From: Sarcocystis neurona
Lineage: Eukaryota; Apicomplexa; Conoidasida; Eucoccidiorida; Sarcocystidae
Direction: 5' to 3'
Length of the DNA stretch: 64,000 nucleotides
Assembly (NCBI GenBank): GCA_000727475.1
Contig: KL647295.1
Coordinates: 1,698,843 to 1,762,842, forward strand
Both the position numbers and the translations under genes were made by a program. The notes below the pieces were generated by a model. The model was not told the DNA's origin. It ran no database searches and saw nothing but the letters and a program-made list of their open reading frames with translations. Positions 50,301-60,800 of the stretch are shown one piece after another (positions within the stretch are counted from its first letter, which is position 1; each line of letters opens with the position of its first letter).

Positions 50301-50768
50301 CACAAAACATCTGTCCGTACGCAGGCGGTTGCTGTAACATGTGAGTTGCGTATAAAAATTTCTATATGTCGAGAATGAACGCAAATCCCAGACCTTTCAA
50401 ATGTCGCCTCAAGCACAACATTTCTTACCGGAAGCAGGATACGGGTACTGAAGAGGCTTGGGAACGGCAATATGGTACGGCACGTTCAGGTGCGCCTCAG
50501 GAACGTGAGACGCCTCAAGTTCGTGTGACGTCTCCTGTTTGTCGCGAGACGTCACAGGTCGGTCATGTGAAATCTCCTCTCTGTTCTGTGCCGTGTCCTC
50601 TCCGTTATGTAACGTGTCATATCCGTTACGCAGCGCTTCACGTTTGAGGTCATCAGTGAGTTCTGCTGCTTCAGCCGCTCGAGCTGGCTGGTGGTCGATC
50701 GAGACACGAACCAAAAAAAAAGAGGCCTGTAGTGAGGCCACTGCCACGAATAGCTTTAATCGACGCAT
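35380..50768 (-). CDS. Giant type I membrane protein with helical repeats, six exons (about 4084 aa)
   Basis: Predicted exons on the - strand: 50768-50429, 49444-49295, 48532-48371, 48255-48038, 47425-36829 and 36167-35380. Exon 1 starts with ATG and a signal peptide (MRRLKLFVAVASLQASFFLV), then a heptad-repeat region. Exon 5 alone encodes about 3530 residues of helical, Ala/Glu/Leu-rich protein without a stop. Exon 6 gives a further helical region, one transmembrane segment (LGLALGVGLPLALLAVGG) and a 110-residue cytoplasmic tail ending HVTL. Introns are phase 1, 1, 1, 0 and 1, and the total is an exact multiple of three. The exon 3 end is ambiguous: GTGAGT at 48351 is a stronger donor but needs a weaker acceptor for exon 4. 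I know no named family. Linking exons 1-2 and 6 to exon 5 is inference from phase, strand and architecture; exon 5 itself is certain. Confidence 0.75.
35383..35800 (-). other. Transmembrane segment and cytoplasmic tail of the giant protein
   Basis: Near codons for YLGLALGVGLPLALLAVGG a hydrophobic span of about 20 residues is followed by CAYYHYRRRKRK, an aromatic juxtamembrane patch and a basic stop-transfer cluster. The tail then has YDFVEPDGTFAAIEP and MVDEHHVVATQMKEE and ends HQFEHVTL. Tyr-based and acidic tail motifs act in microneme targeting of coccidian adhesins (SYHYY and EIEYE in Toxoplasma MIC proteins); YYHY is similar but not identical. Confidence 0.7.
36829..47425 (-). CDS. Single 10.6-kb exon of the giant protein, internally repeated helical ectodomain
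   Basis: The frame stays open for 3532 codons, with donor TCAG|GTACGT at its end and acceptor TCGTAG at its start. Codon use is balanced and lacks CAG runs, unlike genes in the first 23 kb. Related elements recur along the chain. One is a helix of the type ALxxYxxC or ALxxFxxC near exon residues 632, 823, 1018, 1408, 1608, 2199, 2774, 2964 and 3165. Another is a short Cys loop, C-x(5-7)-C, near 983, 1375, 1572, 2333, 2748 and 2928. A third is a W-x-P-DSLEE-like turn, RRWDFPDSLKE near 1911 and DNWKLPDSLEE near 3087. This suggests diverged repeats of roughly 200-300 residues stabilised by local disulphides, as expected outside the cell. Confidence 0.9.
49591..49668. repeat. 39-bp imperfect tandem duplication
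   Basis: GTTACGTAACAGTGCTCACA at 49591 and GTTATGTAACACTGCTCATA at 49630 begin two 39-base copies that differ at a handful of positions. They lie in the first intron of the giant gene model. Confidence 0.7.
50429..50768 (-). other. Signal-peptide exon with 21-bp/heptad repeat
   Basis: After the signal peptide and a short acidic stretch the protein shows at least five diverged heptads: GYDTLHN, GEDTAQN, REEISHD, RPVTSRD and KQETSHE. They are visible in the DNA as a degenerate 21-bp repeat at about 50515-50640. The exon ends TTCCG|GTAAGA in phase 1, matching the acceptor TTTTCGGCAG at 49445. It could instead belong to a separate small secreted protein. Confidence 0.6.
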
Positions 50769-52069
50769 TGTGAAGCCTCCCTTCAAATATGAGCAACATC
50801 CTACAACTTTGGTTGTAGACCTGGCCCCCTTGACACAGGCGGAGAAAACCGGACAGTTTCACAGGCGTGAACTACGGCTATAGCAGCCTCAGGGGATGCC
50901 TCGACAATGCATGGCCCAGGCACAACGCCGACGCTATAGTGCAATCGGGATACGGACTAAAGGAAAGGGAAGGTGTCAATACACAGAAAGGTGCTCTTTC
51001 CTTCGTGATTCAGATGAATAATAGACTTCCACTCGTGGGAACAAAGAAGAAACCCACAGTGAGGTTCAAAGTATATACCGTGAATGTTTTCACGAGTACA
51101 CAGTTAGAGGATGTGGGAGAAGCTGCAGGCCAAACTGTGTTGGATCTAACTGCACTAGGCTGCGGCCCCCACACTGCAGAACAATGTTATACTGTCTAAA
51201 ACGGTTGTCAGAGTTCGACGTGAAAATTATGTTTGAATGAAAAATTCTCCGCGTTGCCAGAAAACGCGCATTAATGATGGAAACCATCCATCAGTGTATA
51301 GCATCGTGAAAGGCTACGGTCAGATACATATATGTACGGTGAAAGGCACGGAAGAACCGGTAAACTCGTTCAGTACCCTGAATGCCACAGCCGTATGTGA
51401 AATAAATGGAAAACAACACGTAACCTCGCCCACGTGAAGGTGATGGTGTTGTCCGCGTCGCTGACCATCTACGAGCCTCCACGGAGCCCGCATTTCCCAG
51501 AATAAGAAAATCGTCGCATTTGCCACGTTGTTTTGAGACGCAGCCGCCAGAAAAACTAGTAATCACAGAAGGGGGGTTGGCTCCCCCCTGACGCCGATAC
51601 TCGTAATGCAGAAGAATGCGTGGCATGTTTGAGACGCACCTTCAGACGAAGCTGCAACAAGGTGCGGCTACGACCTGCAACTATTGGTGGTCAACCACAG
51701 GGTGGTTCGTAGAATATACAGGATTGATGAGGCGTGGCAGGCAAACGGCTGTGAAGCACTGGAATTACGTCTGCATCGCACCACACCCGTAAGACCCCAG
51801 TAGCCGGGGGATGTCCGCACCAGGGTTCTGGGCTTAAGGTGTTCGTATGATAGTTGGATGGCTCTCCAGTGACTCAATGCCACAGGGGCTTGCGGATACA
51901 ATGTTGCAGTTTGATACTTGCACATACGTATTGAGCTCACCAGAGTATCCAGCACATACGGTATGGTCGTACGCTAAAGTGTGAAACAATTCGCACCGCT
52001 GTAATGACAACCTGTCCTCGGGGCTCTACAGAGTGGCATATGATAGTGCAAGTGTACACGCAGCGCCGA

Positions 52070-52253
52070 GTCCCCGATGTGTCGTCGCGTGACCTGGGAG
52101 CTGGGAAACTTAATGAACAAAGATGTTCTGTGCATAGAGTTCAAGAAGCTCCACCTCCGAGTTCCCGATGTGTCGTCGCGTGACCTGGGAGCTGGGAAAC
52201 TTAATGAACAAAGATGTTCTGTGCGTAGAGTTCAAGAAGCTCCACCTCCGTTG
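52070..52253. repeat. Tandem duplication, 91-bp unit
   Basis: CCCGATGTGTCGTCGCGTGA occurs at 52073 and 52164, and the following bases repeat with a single clear difference (GCATAGAG versus GCGTAGAG). There is no gene around it. Confidence 0.85.
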
Positions 52254-53400
52254 TTGTATGGAGACTCCTCCGTCGTATACAGGGACGTACACAACTTACT
52301 TCGCGCGCGTGTTCTGTCTCTTGGCGTTACAGTTGGTGGGGGTGGTCTTTGCGTTAGACGAGCTCGGCGTCCTTAGGTGTAAGTGTTAATGGCAAATGTG
52401 CGCAGGTGGAAGGGCACTGTCCTGCGTTTGGTAGCCTTTGTCGGACACGTGCTTCTAGGCGTGGGTCTACTAGCGACGTCCGCTAGAACTGCATGTCGGT
52501 CAAGTGAAGTCGCGGGATATGTAGTGTGGAATCCAGCGTTGTAAAGAGCGCGGGAGACATGAGTAGAGTTTAGCTATACGTATGGTAGAGGTCAGCTGCA
52601 GCCACCTCTCTAAGTCGTATGATACATGTGCTTTTAATCAAGTTCGCAGGAGTCCCTACATTCGCAAACATGCAGGGCAGGCGGTACACTGTCTTCTTGT
52701 CCGTAAACCGTGACTCTATTGTAGATTTAGTGGCACATATACATATGTATATGCGCGGATCCTTAATGTGGTTAATGAGGAAACTGCATTTATACAAACA
52801 AGAGAATGACAGCAACAGCAGACATTCCTTGTCTTTCAGGTGGTTCTTCCTGCAAAGCTGTAACCTCACATTCCTTAACATGTATTTATTGTATACATGA
52901 AAGACACCGTTAACCATTTAGGACCATTAGCAACTAACATCACAGGATTCACTTGTGCAGCTCAGCTGACACACCTAAGTAGTACCATGTTACTCATGGT
53001 GGCTGCACTCTCCTTATGACAATGAAGGCACGGAACCTGTGGAGGCGTACGACAACCTTGCAGATGTGCACGTACGTAGAGAACACTTGCTTGCACATGT
53101 ACATGCTGTATGTAATGTACAGGCACACGTGAGGATGTCACTGGTACTTCGTGTCGGTGAGTTTGAAAAAAATGTGAATTATTAGACAAGTATCACGTGC
53201 CGGTAGAAAACGAAAGGCAGCTCCGCAAAGGCACCTGGCACACGGCTAAAGTGGAAAGCGAGCACGTATCGAATCTCCGAAACACATCAGCATATCGTGC
53301 AGCATCCAAACGTGATTTCCGTGTCTCTTTGTCAGTGCAGCCCCCCTGGGCTCGGAGGTTCTCTCCAAGCCGACGCAGGAAATACAAGAGCACGTTTATG

Positions 53401-53421
53401 CATATATATATATATATATAT
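53401..53421. repeat. (TA)n microsatellite
   Basis: A short uninterrupted AT run, one of the few microsatellites in this half of the window. Confidence 0.8.
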
Positions 53422-54869
53422 GTACGGTAAACGTATGAAGTCCGTATGCGACAGATATGATCGGGGTGAGACAATGCGGTGCTGCGCGACAGCGGCGTAT
53501 ACAACCGTTATCAGGGGCCAGGGATGTAAAGGACGAGGGAACCAGTTGTGCCTGTCCAATCACTTTTGACATGGGACACATTTTTATGGCGCGTCTCATC
53601 TGTCGTCTGTAGATGGCATCACTCACACACGTGTCATTCTCAGCATTGCCACCGTCGAAGAAAGTTCGTATAGGTTATCACCGTAGTTGCGTGGCTAAGC
53701 ACTGTGCACGGTTTTACGCATCCAGCACCTGAGATATCCATGAAATAACCAGGAGTTAATGCGTGCTATCGGCCTACGATTTAAAAACTTTCCTACCCAC
53801 GGCGCACAGATCTGGACGCCTAGGCTGCGACTGAGTCGCCGAAATGGGTTTCCCGTCTGCCTGTGAGTACGCTGACCCGTAATCTGGGTACGCTCAATTT
53901 CTTTACGTATACCCACTACGTGGGTGCACAGATACGTAAGAGCTTGCGGCAGAGAAGAGGTGAGTTTCTCCACCTGTACGTCAGTACAGATGTCGTTGCT
54001 TCCTCAGAAATAGTTATTTTACGTGTGACCTAAGATCACCGATGACCTCACGTTCCATTTTAACATTGAGTGTAGTCCTGTGTTATTACAGTAATAAAGC
54101 AAGTATAATGGTAACCATCGGAAATGCTTTATTATCCTCTTTGCTTTAGGAGTTTCTATTAACTTTCTTACCTTTGCACTTGCTTTCAATGTCATGCACC
54201 GAAGAATCCCCTGTATTAGGTATTAGCTGTGTATTAGGTTCTATAAATTTCTTAGGAACGAGTCTGCTTAGTCAATTGAGAGGTTTGTTCAGCCACTGGT
54301 TCACCATCAACTAGCCTCTTTCGACTTCGTAGCAACTGTGGCACTTGCGTCTCTGCGGTGCATGACTGGCGGCCACGTACCCACACGACAGCACCACCCT
54401 AACTTCTCTGTCGCAGGCTAGAAAATCTCTTCCTTGTCCACGGTTGATACAGCAACTACGTATTTGTGCCCTGTACGGGTGCAGGAGAAAGTAAATGGAA
54501 GCACATCTACGAACACCACATCTTCGCGACTGAAGACGCCTCAGGCCCCATAGACCCTCAGGACTTTACATGACGTTCTTCCCTGTCTGCGTTTCAAGTC
54601 GCCTCGCACGTCTGTGTATCGTGAGACGCCAACACACATTTTGGCGGAAAAAGTTCACAAGTGACGTTCTCCCAACTTGTAGAGGCCTACAATGGGGTAC
54701 ACGTTCACCCATATTTAGACAGTGATCGCCCGCTACCTGAAGTCGAATTTACATGAACAGACGTACGTGCGCTTGCGCCGCTAGGTGTCTCAATGTCGGC
54801 ATTGTGTAACACATAGATATGAGCTCGAGACCACCCGTGAAATCCAAGGACTGGCAAACCTTCTTAAAG

Positions 54870-55018
54870 TGCGTGTTACGCTGCATCCACTTCCTGCACG
54901 CTTGTGCATTTATACGTAGCACGGCTTGATCTGCAGAGTTCCTCTGAATGTGCTACGCGCTGCGTTCGCTCCTTGCACGCCTGTACATTCGTAGACAGCA
55001 TGGCTTGCTCTGCAGAAG
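54870..55018. repeat. Diverged tandem duplication, about 78-bp unit
   Basis: The stretch with TCCTGCACGCTTGTGCATT near 54892 is matched by TCCTTGCACGCCTGTACATT near 54971, and both end in GGCTTG-TCTGCAGA. Identity is roughly 75-80 percent by eye, so it is older than the duplications at 32.3 and 52.1 kb. Confidence 0.55.
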
Positions 55019-56808
55019 GCCGTGGAAGGCCCGGCGTTTGAGCAATAGCCACAAGACATCCAAAATTACCATGTACGCAACGTCCCTACCATTTGCTGCA
55101 ACAAGGAGAAACCTCTGCTCAAGAGCTCCACGACCCAAACCACAACGGGAACTGTCCTTCTCACCAACGGGCCGGTGCGTTACCTCTCAGGAGTCAATGA
55201 CCCGGAATCAGTTTCCCCTCTACTGAGCCGCAGAGCAGATCGCATGAAGCGTCTCAACGTTTACACAGCTACAGTTTGATGGTTCATCAACAATGGTGGA
55301 CAGAATTAGTAAATACCTACACTGCGTAGACTCTTTTCCCACTCTGCGGGAGTGTGCACGTGAACGTGGAGCGTTGGTGTACATGCACGCGGTTTAAAAA
55401 CAGCTGCACATTTCAACCGGACATATTCAAAAACTCGGAGGTTTCTCTTAGACAAGGGAATTCCCGGACCTTCAGTCAATGCCTAAATCTCAGGTGTCAG
55501 CGGTAATTCGCAAAGACGAACTGATCGTTTGTACGCCTTACCCTTGTGCAGCTCCGTGTCTGCGTCATACCGGTTTCACGCAACCTCACGAATGTTTCAG
55601 GAGGCAGAGTCTGAGCACCGAATACGTCTATGTGGAAGCGCTTGCGCTATAGAATCACCTCCTTCTGCTGGAAGCGGACTATTCAAGTCACCCGAGGCAC
55701 ATACAGAGAAGCTGTCAGGGTGCGTTCGACACGCTGGCCGAAGGCCGATCTATGCCGATTGCGGGAACTCTAGTATCTTTCTTACGGAAAGCTACGGTGA
55801 TACACACATATTTCTCAGAGTCCTCCGCAGAATTCGCTGCTTCACGGGCACAAAGACGCATAAGGATACATGTAGGTGTACGTTTGCGTACACGTGAATT
55901 GGGGAAGTCCGTTCTTGTAGGACAGCATACGTCTATAAGAACTGACCACCTACATACAATGCTATCCCTGCAGTTTCTGTTATCCACCGCGCAGCAATGT
56001 GGGCGGAAATTGCCTGTACGTAAAATAGGAGGAATCACAGAAAGACGCAAATATGTGGAGGCACGCGGTTGCACCCGCGGACGATCATAATTAGGATGTG
56101 TATGAGTCATATGAGAATTCGTGACCGCGATAGGCTGTTCAAATCACAAGCAGCGGCGGCTGACTGCCGAAGCAGGTGCACGACCAGCAGTAAAGGACGC
56201 TCAGGGATCGGCAGCCGCACCACAGCCAAAATAAGAAGCAACTACAGCACAGAAGTAGGCGATTAAGTCCGAACTGCAGCGAGACAGCAGCGCGTTCAGA
56301 CCAGCGCTGCCATTGTTTGGGAGAGACGGGGCATGAGGATAGCCAGCACTCGGCACGGTGTGAGAACAGCGGAAGCACCACCAGCGGCAGCCGCCATGCT
56401 AGTAGCACGCGACTGAAGGCTGAGGAGGTACAAGAGCACCACACGTAACGCCAACAGTGCACGGCAATATGCGGCGACTGCAGCAGCTACCGTATTCCCC
56501 GCGGCAGCGTGGTGTATCGCCGGCGATAGCAGGAGCAAAGTAGCAGCACTGAGTGATCGCAGATTGAGCAGCGGGTTTTGTAGCAGCCGACCCGGCAACG
56601 ATAACCCGAGTCGCCGTGGCCACAGTAGCGGAACAACCAGCGGCACGTACACGGAGGAGGGATGCGTGCATGAACGCTGCGTGGCTCCACACAGCATGTG
56701 CAGGGACGCACGACGCTGTTGTCGTTGGAAGTCGTTACACCAGAAACGTTCTTTTGCGGAGCTCAGCGCCTTACACCTGTTCCATCGCTAGAACAGCTCG
56801 TAATAAGT

Positions 56809-57831
56809 ATGGCGGGCATCCTCTCCAGACTTCGTTTCTCTTGTGGGTCTCTCTACTCGTGGGGGTCGCCTTCCGTTGCACCGGGAAGGGACTACGTCGC
56901 CATCGGTACCGCTGTCAAGGCCGCCCGTGTCAAGTCTGCTGCGGCTTCTTTTGTTGCTACTCAGCCCGCTGCTGATGCATTCAAATTTCCTGAATCAGTT
57001 ACCATTGCGTATGCCAGTGGCACAGCGCTCGGTCGCTCCGCCTCGGGTGCTGCTGCTGCTCGTGCTCCACCTCGGGAACACACGACTCTGCCGCGCAACT
57101 TCTCCCCGCATTCCAGATACCTTTCGTTTTCCGTCTCTGCCTCTCCATCCTGCTTCTTCACGTCTCCTTGTCAGTGTCTCCATTCTTGTCTCTCCTCCTC
57201 CGCGTCCCCGTGTCCCCCCTCTGTCACCCACTCGTCACTTCTCAGCAGCCGCAGCCCTTTAGCGAAAAGAAACTCCAGCTGCATCTGGATTAAACAGGCC
57301 CAATCCATGCTGCAACACCGGCAGCGAGGTTATGTGGAGCAGCGAAAGGAATCTTGGCAGCAACCCGAATACAGGCAGAAACTCCAGGAGCAACATCACC
57401 AACTGCGGCACTGTCTGCACCAGCAGGGATGCCAGCAACAGCATCAACAGGGACGCCAGCAGCAGGAGAATCAACGCCAGCAGAACACAGGTAGTTGTCC
57501 GTTTGCTATATTGGCGGTGTCTCCCCTGTTGTTCACGCAGTGGGACGAGACTGCAGATCCGAAGAATGAGTTGATCTTCCTTGTTGGAAACACGCTGGGA
57601 TACTGCACAGAGAAATTTTTCGAAAACGAATACGGCCAGAGCATCTTCGCGTGTGTGCTGGGTCTAGTTTACCTGGCCTTGCTTGGATACGAAGGAAAAG
57701 TCAACGGTGCTGTGTGGAGGATGAAACACGTATTCGGTACCAACATGAAAATAGTTGGCCATTCACGATACTCGTATGCACTGCCGCAGAATCCCCTCCT
57801 CAGCAGTTCTCAAAAATATCCGTCTAAATGA
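56809..57831 (+). CDS. Probable organellar or membrane protein of unknown function
   Basis: An ATG in good context (AGTATGG) opens MAGILSRLRFSCGSLYSWGS, a basic/hydroxylated stretch typical of mitochondrial presequences. The frame continues unbroken to TGA at 57831 (340 codons). A phase-2 intron at 57009-57245 is likely: the donor is GC|GTATGC and the acceptor CACTTCTCAG is preceded by a long C/T tract. Its length is a multiple of three, so the frame stays open either way; removal leaves 261 codons. Next come a Gln-rich segment (57300-57490), then NELIFLVGNTLGYCTEKFF and one membrane span (IFACVLGLVYLALLGYEG). The conserved-looking C-terminal half suggests a real protein, perhaps a phylum-specific mitochondrial inner-membrane subunit. 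I do not recognise it. Confidence 0.6.
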   Translation: MAGILSRLRFSCGSLYSWGSPSVAPGRDYVAIGTAVKAARVKSAAASFVATQPAADAFKFPESVTIAYASGTALGRSASGAAAARAPPREHTTLPRNFSPHSRYLSFSVSASPSCFFTSPCQCLHSCLSSSASPCPPSVTHSSLLSSRSPLAKRNSSCIWIKQAQSMLQHRQRGYVEQRKESWQQPEYRQKLQEQHHQLRHCLHQQGCQQQHQQGRQQQENQRQQNTGSCPFAILAVSPLLFTQWDETADPKNELIFLVGNTLGYCTEKFFENEYGQSIFACVLGLVYLALLGYEGKVNGAVWRMKHVFGTNMKIVGHSRYSYALPQNPLLSSSQKYPSK

Positions 57832-60800
57832 AATGTGTGGCAGATTATCTGTGTACACAACGGTGATGTCCCGTTCCACTGAGGTCGTTCCTCTGCTTTA
57901 AGCTCGTCTGCTACCACTTGTGGTGTAAAAGTCTTCGTAGCTGTTGTTAGATGAGCCGTCCGTGCAACATGCGTGCACGTAAGGGCTTCTGGTGTTTATC
58001 CTGACACCAGCCGCAAGACACTTGCGCAGGAACGATCCACAGGGCAACGCCATGTGACACGTTCGATGAATATACGCATGCAAGCTGAATCACATTTTTC
58101 AGCACGGGACAAGCAGTTGCTCTGGGGTAACAGCAGCGTAGCACAAATCTCGAAATCAGGAGTACATAGCGCCCGCGAATGTAGAGATCAAGTGCGGGAA
58201 TGAGGACAGGACTTTAAATGAAGAGATAAAGAAGCACGTACATATGGCTACGGGGGCGCACCTCACTACGAAGAGGCGCTCTGTACAAACGGATACAGAA
58301 GAGGTATTTTTGTCCTGGCCTGAGGAAGTTAACAGCACCGACCTTTCTTCACGTGACAGCAGTAGAAGTCAAAATGAGCCGCAGATACAAAACAATGTTC
58401 CACGGTGGGGGAGCTGCGATCGACACGCCGACAATCTGGCATGAGAGTGGTTCCGTTGGAAATGTTCTCTTCCACTGAAATGGTACGCCAGGGGGAAGAT
58501 GTTGCTGGAAGGCGTCAGGCTTAACTTGACCACAGGAACCAGCGGCGCGCATGCTGCTGATCACCCGTCTTAAGACAGTACCTCAAAACACCCAGCTTGA
58601 CACTCTACAGCAAAATCCATGTTGCAAGTAGTGTCTCATGCACACGTGGGGGAGGTGCATACATTGTGGAAAGCTGACTGGCGTTACCTCGTGTACACGT
58701 GGAGAAGCTGATGGCGGCGTCACCGTCCCTCTGCGCAGACGCACTTGAATCGATGTGTGTGACAGCTTCCTTTCAAGACTGAGACTGACCATACTGAAGT
58801 GACGACTTAATACGGAGGAGGCATGTACGGGTTGCCTAGCTCTTATTAGCATGTGTGTCTACGCGCATATATACATATATATATATATATAGTGTACACG
58901 TGCGATATATATATATATGTATGTATATACATATATACGTGGATATCTTACGGACTTGTGCGGCAGTGTATGTGAAGACACACCGCTCACAACGCAATGG
59001 TCTTGCGAGCCTGTTCTGCGATGAAGGAAGGGGTGGACTGATACAATAGTTTCGCCGTTCTCATGGTGAACGCCGTCGTGGGAGGACTCTTCTAAGGAAG
59101 GAAAAAAGTGGCTGCGGTGCAATAGCTCAACTGAAACATGACCGACTATAGATGACAGGTTTTTTCCGAGGCCTCCTAAGTTTTCACGTCTTATTTCTAT
59201 CTCGCGTAAGTAGACTGTGGTACTTCGAGAAGTTGGCAAAGTGTTGTTTTCATGGTTAAAAGAATCCTGCCGGTTCTGGTGCTCACACAGAATTGATCAC
59301 GTACAAGTACTGGTACACTCCAGATGTGTTGCGTACACAGGATGACCATGCACGTCTATGTGTGTACATACGATGGAGAGGTGCGCAACGACTGCATACC
59401 GGCACTGTCTAGTGTACACAAATTCGTAGTTGTATTTGAAGGCTGTTGGATGTGTACAAATATGTTCACGTGCAATAATATATTTATACATGTATACGTG
59501 TACGTATATGCTCTTACGTCAGTACCCAGGAGTTCCACGGTGACTGTGATATTTCGCATCGACCATGGTTGTAAGGCGATTTTGTCAGTGAGGAACCTTT
59601 GGCGCCTGAGCGACCGCGCGCTCTTTTCAAAAGGAGGAAGTACGAACGTACACGGCGATACTCAGCCACAAACTGTATGAAGCGTACACGTTTATTGTTG
59701 TTCACTCGAAATGGATTATGAATCTTCTGCAGAAAACGATGGACGCTGCAGCTCGTAACACAACGGAAGCCTGAAGTTATCATGGACAGATATTCTGTAA
59801 GACACATGTGCGTATGCGTACACTGGGGGAAACTGAGTTACACTTGAGTGTCGAACGCCGAGAAGGGCAACGTTTTTCACGCAATGTTCAGGTGAACTCA
59901 TTGTCGGCAAGAGAGAAATGCGTTCACTGCAGTTATCGGTACAGATAAGTGCGCACCTGCGTATCTACTTGTACACGTGTGCAAGGCAGTCTCTTTTTCC
60001 ATTTCGAAACTATCCAGACGCAGTGCAGACGAGGCGGTGCGTGCTGCACTGCCGAAGAAGACGGAGGTGGTTACGTGCCTGCCATCACAAGGACGTTAAG
60101 CTCGCAGAGATGGATTCACTTCCCTGCTGATATCATTAAGGTGCTCATATGCGTAGATAAGCACCTCCATACCTACACGTAAGTTTTTGTCCTCTATCTC
60201 CGTATATCTCTCCTTCCGTCTGCATACCTCTCTGGAGGCGTCTCCTCTATTCTGTTTCCCCCTGTTCAGCAGTCTCTGTACATACACGCGTATGTTTTAT
60301 TTTCGTCGGTGGACAGCTGCGCTTGCACAGATACGTACGTACGACTTTGCCCCTACAGATGGGTACCTTGGAATGTGCTTTGTACAAAGCTGCCTCAGTC
60401 TAAACGCCTAGCGGAAGACGGTACGGAACCAGTTCACACCGATGCGCGTGTACGCGTTGACCGGCCGCATCGGTTCAGCGAAATACTGCGTAAGGAGAGC
60501 GACTGTAGCTGACGTCTTCGTGACATAATACGAAAGATGCATCGAAAGGTGCACAAATATATGTAAGGCCAAACATATATGTATACGAGCATTAGTGTGT
60601 ACAGGAACACGAGGGTACTACATGTCAGCTACGAAAGCAAAAGTCTTACCACTGCTACGTGAAGTTTTGCGTAGATGCGGGGCGGCGTCCATAGCGACTG
60701 CTTCGAATTTTCATTTAAGTTCACACATGGTCACCTCGACAGAAGAATATACTTTGTTCTGTCAGAGAGAGTCTGCCCGGTAAACTCGTTTGGTGGGTGA

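Larger units (their letters stand above)
50769..56808. other. Intergenic, repeat-poor, weak ORFs only
   Basis: Two + strand ORFs read somewhat like protein: 50867-51199 (TKKKPTVRFKVYTVNVF), which begins with GTG and is open upstream, and 51237-51437 (starts ATG, MKNSPRCQKTRIND). Another possible exon lies at 55550-55720 (+), with SEHRIRLCGSACAIESPPSA after an acceptor-like CCTTGTGCAG. None has a complete, phase-checked model. Lengths of 60-110 codons are expected by chance at this base composition. CAG-like triplets reappear at 56140-56700, upstream of the next gene. Confidence 0.3.
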
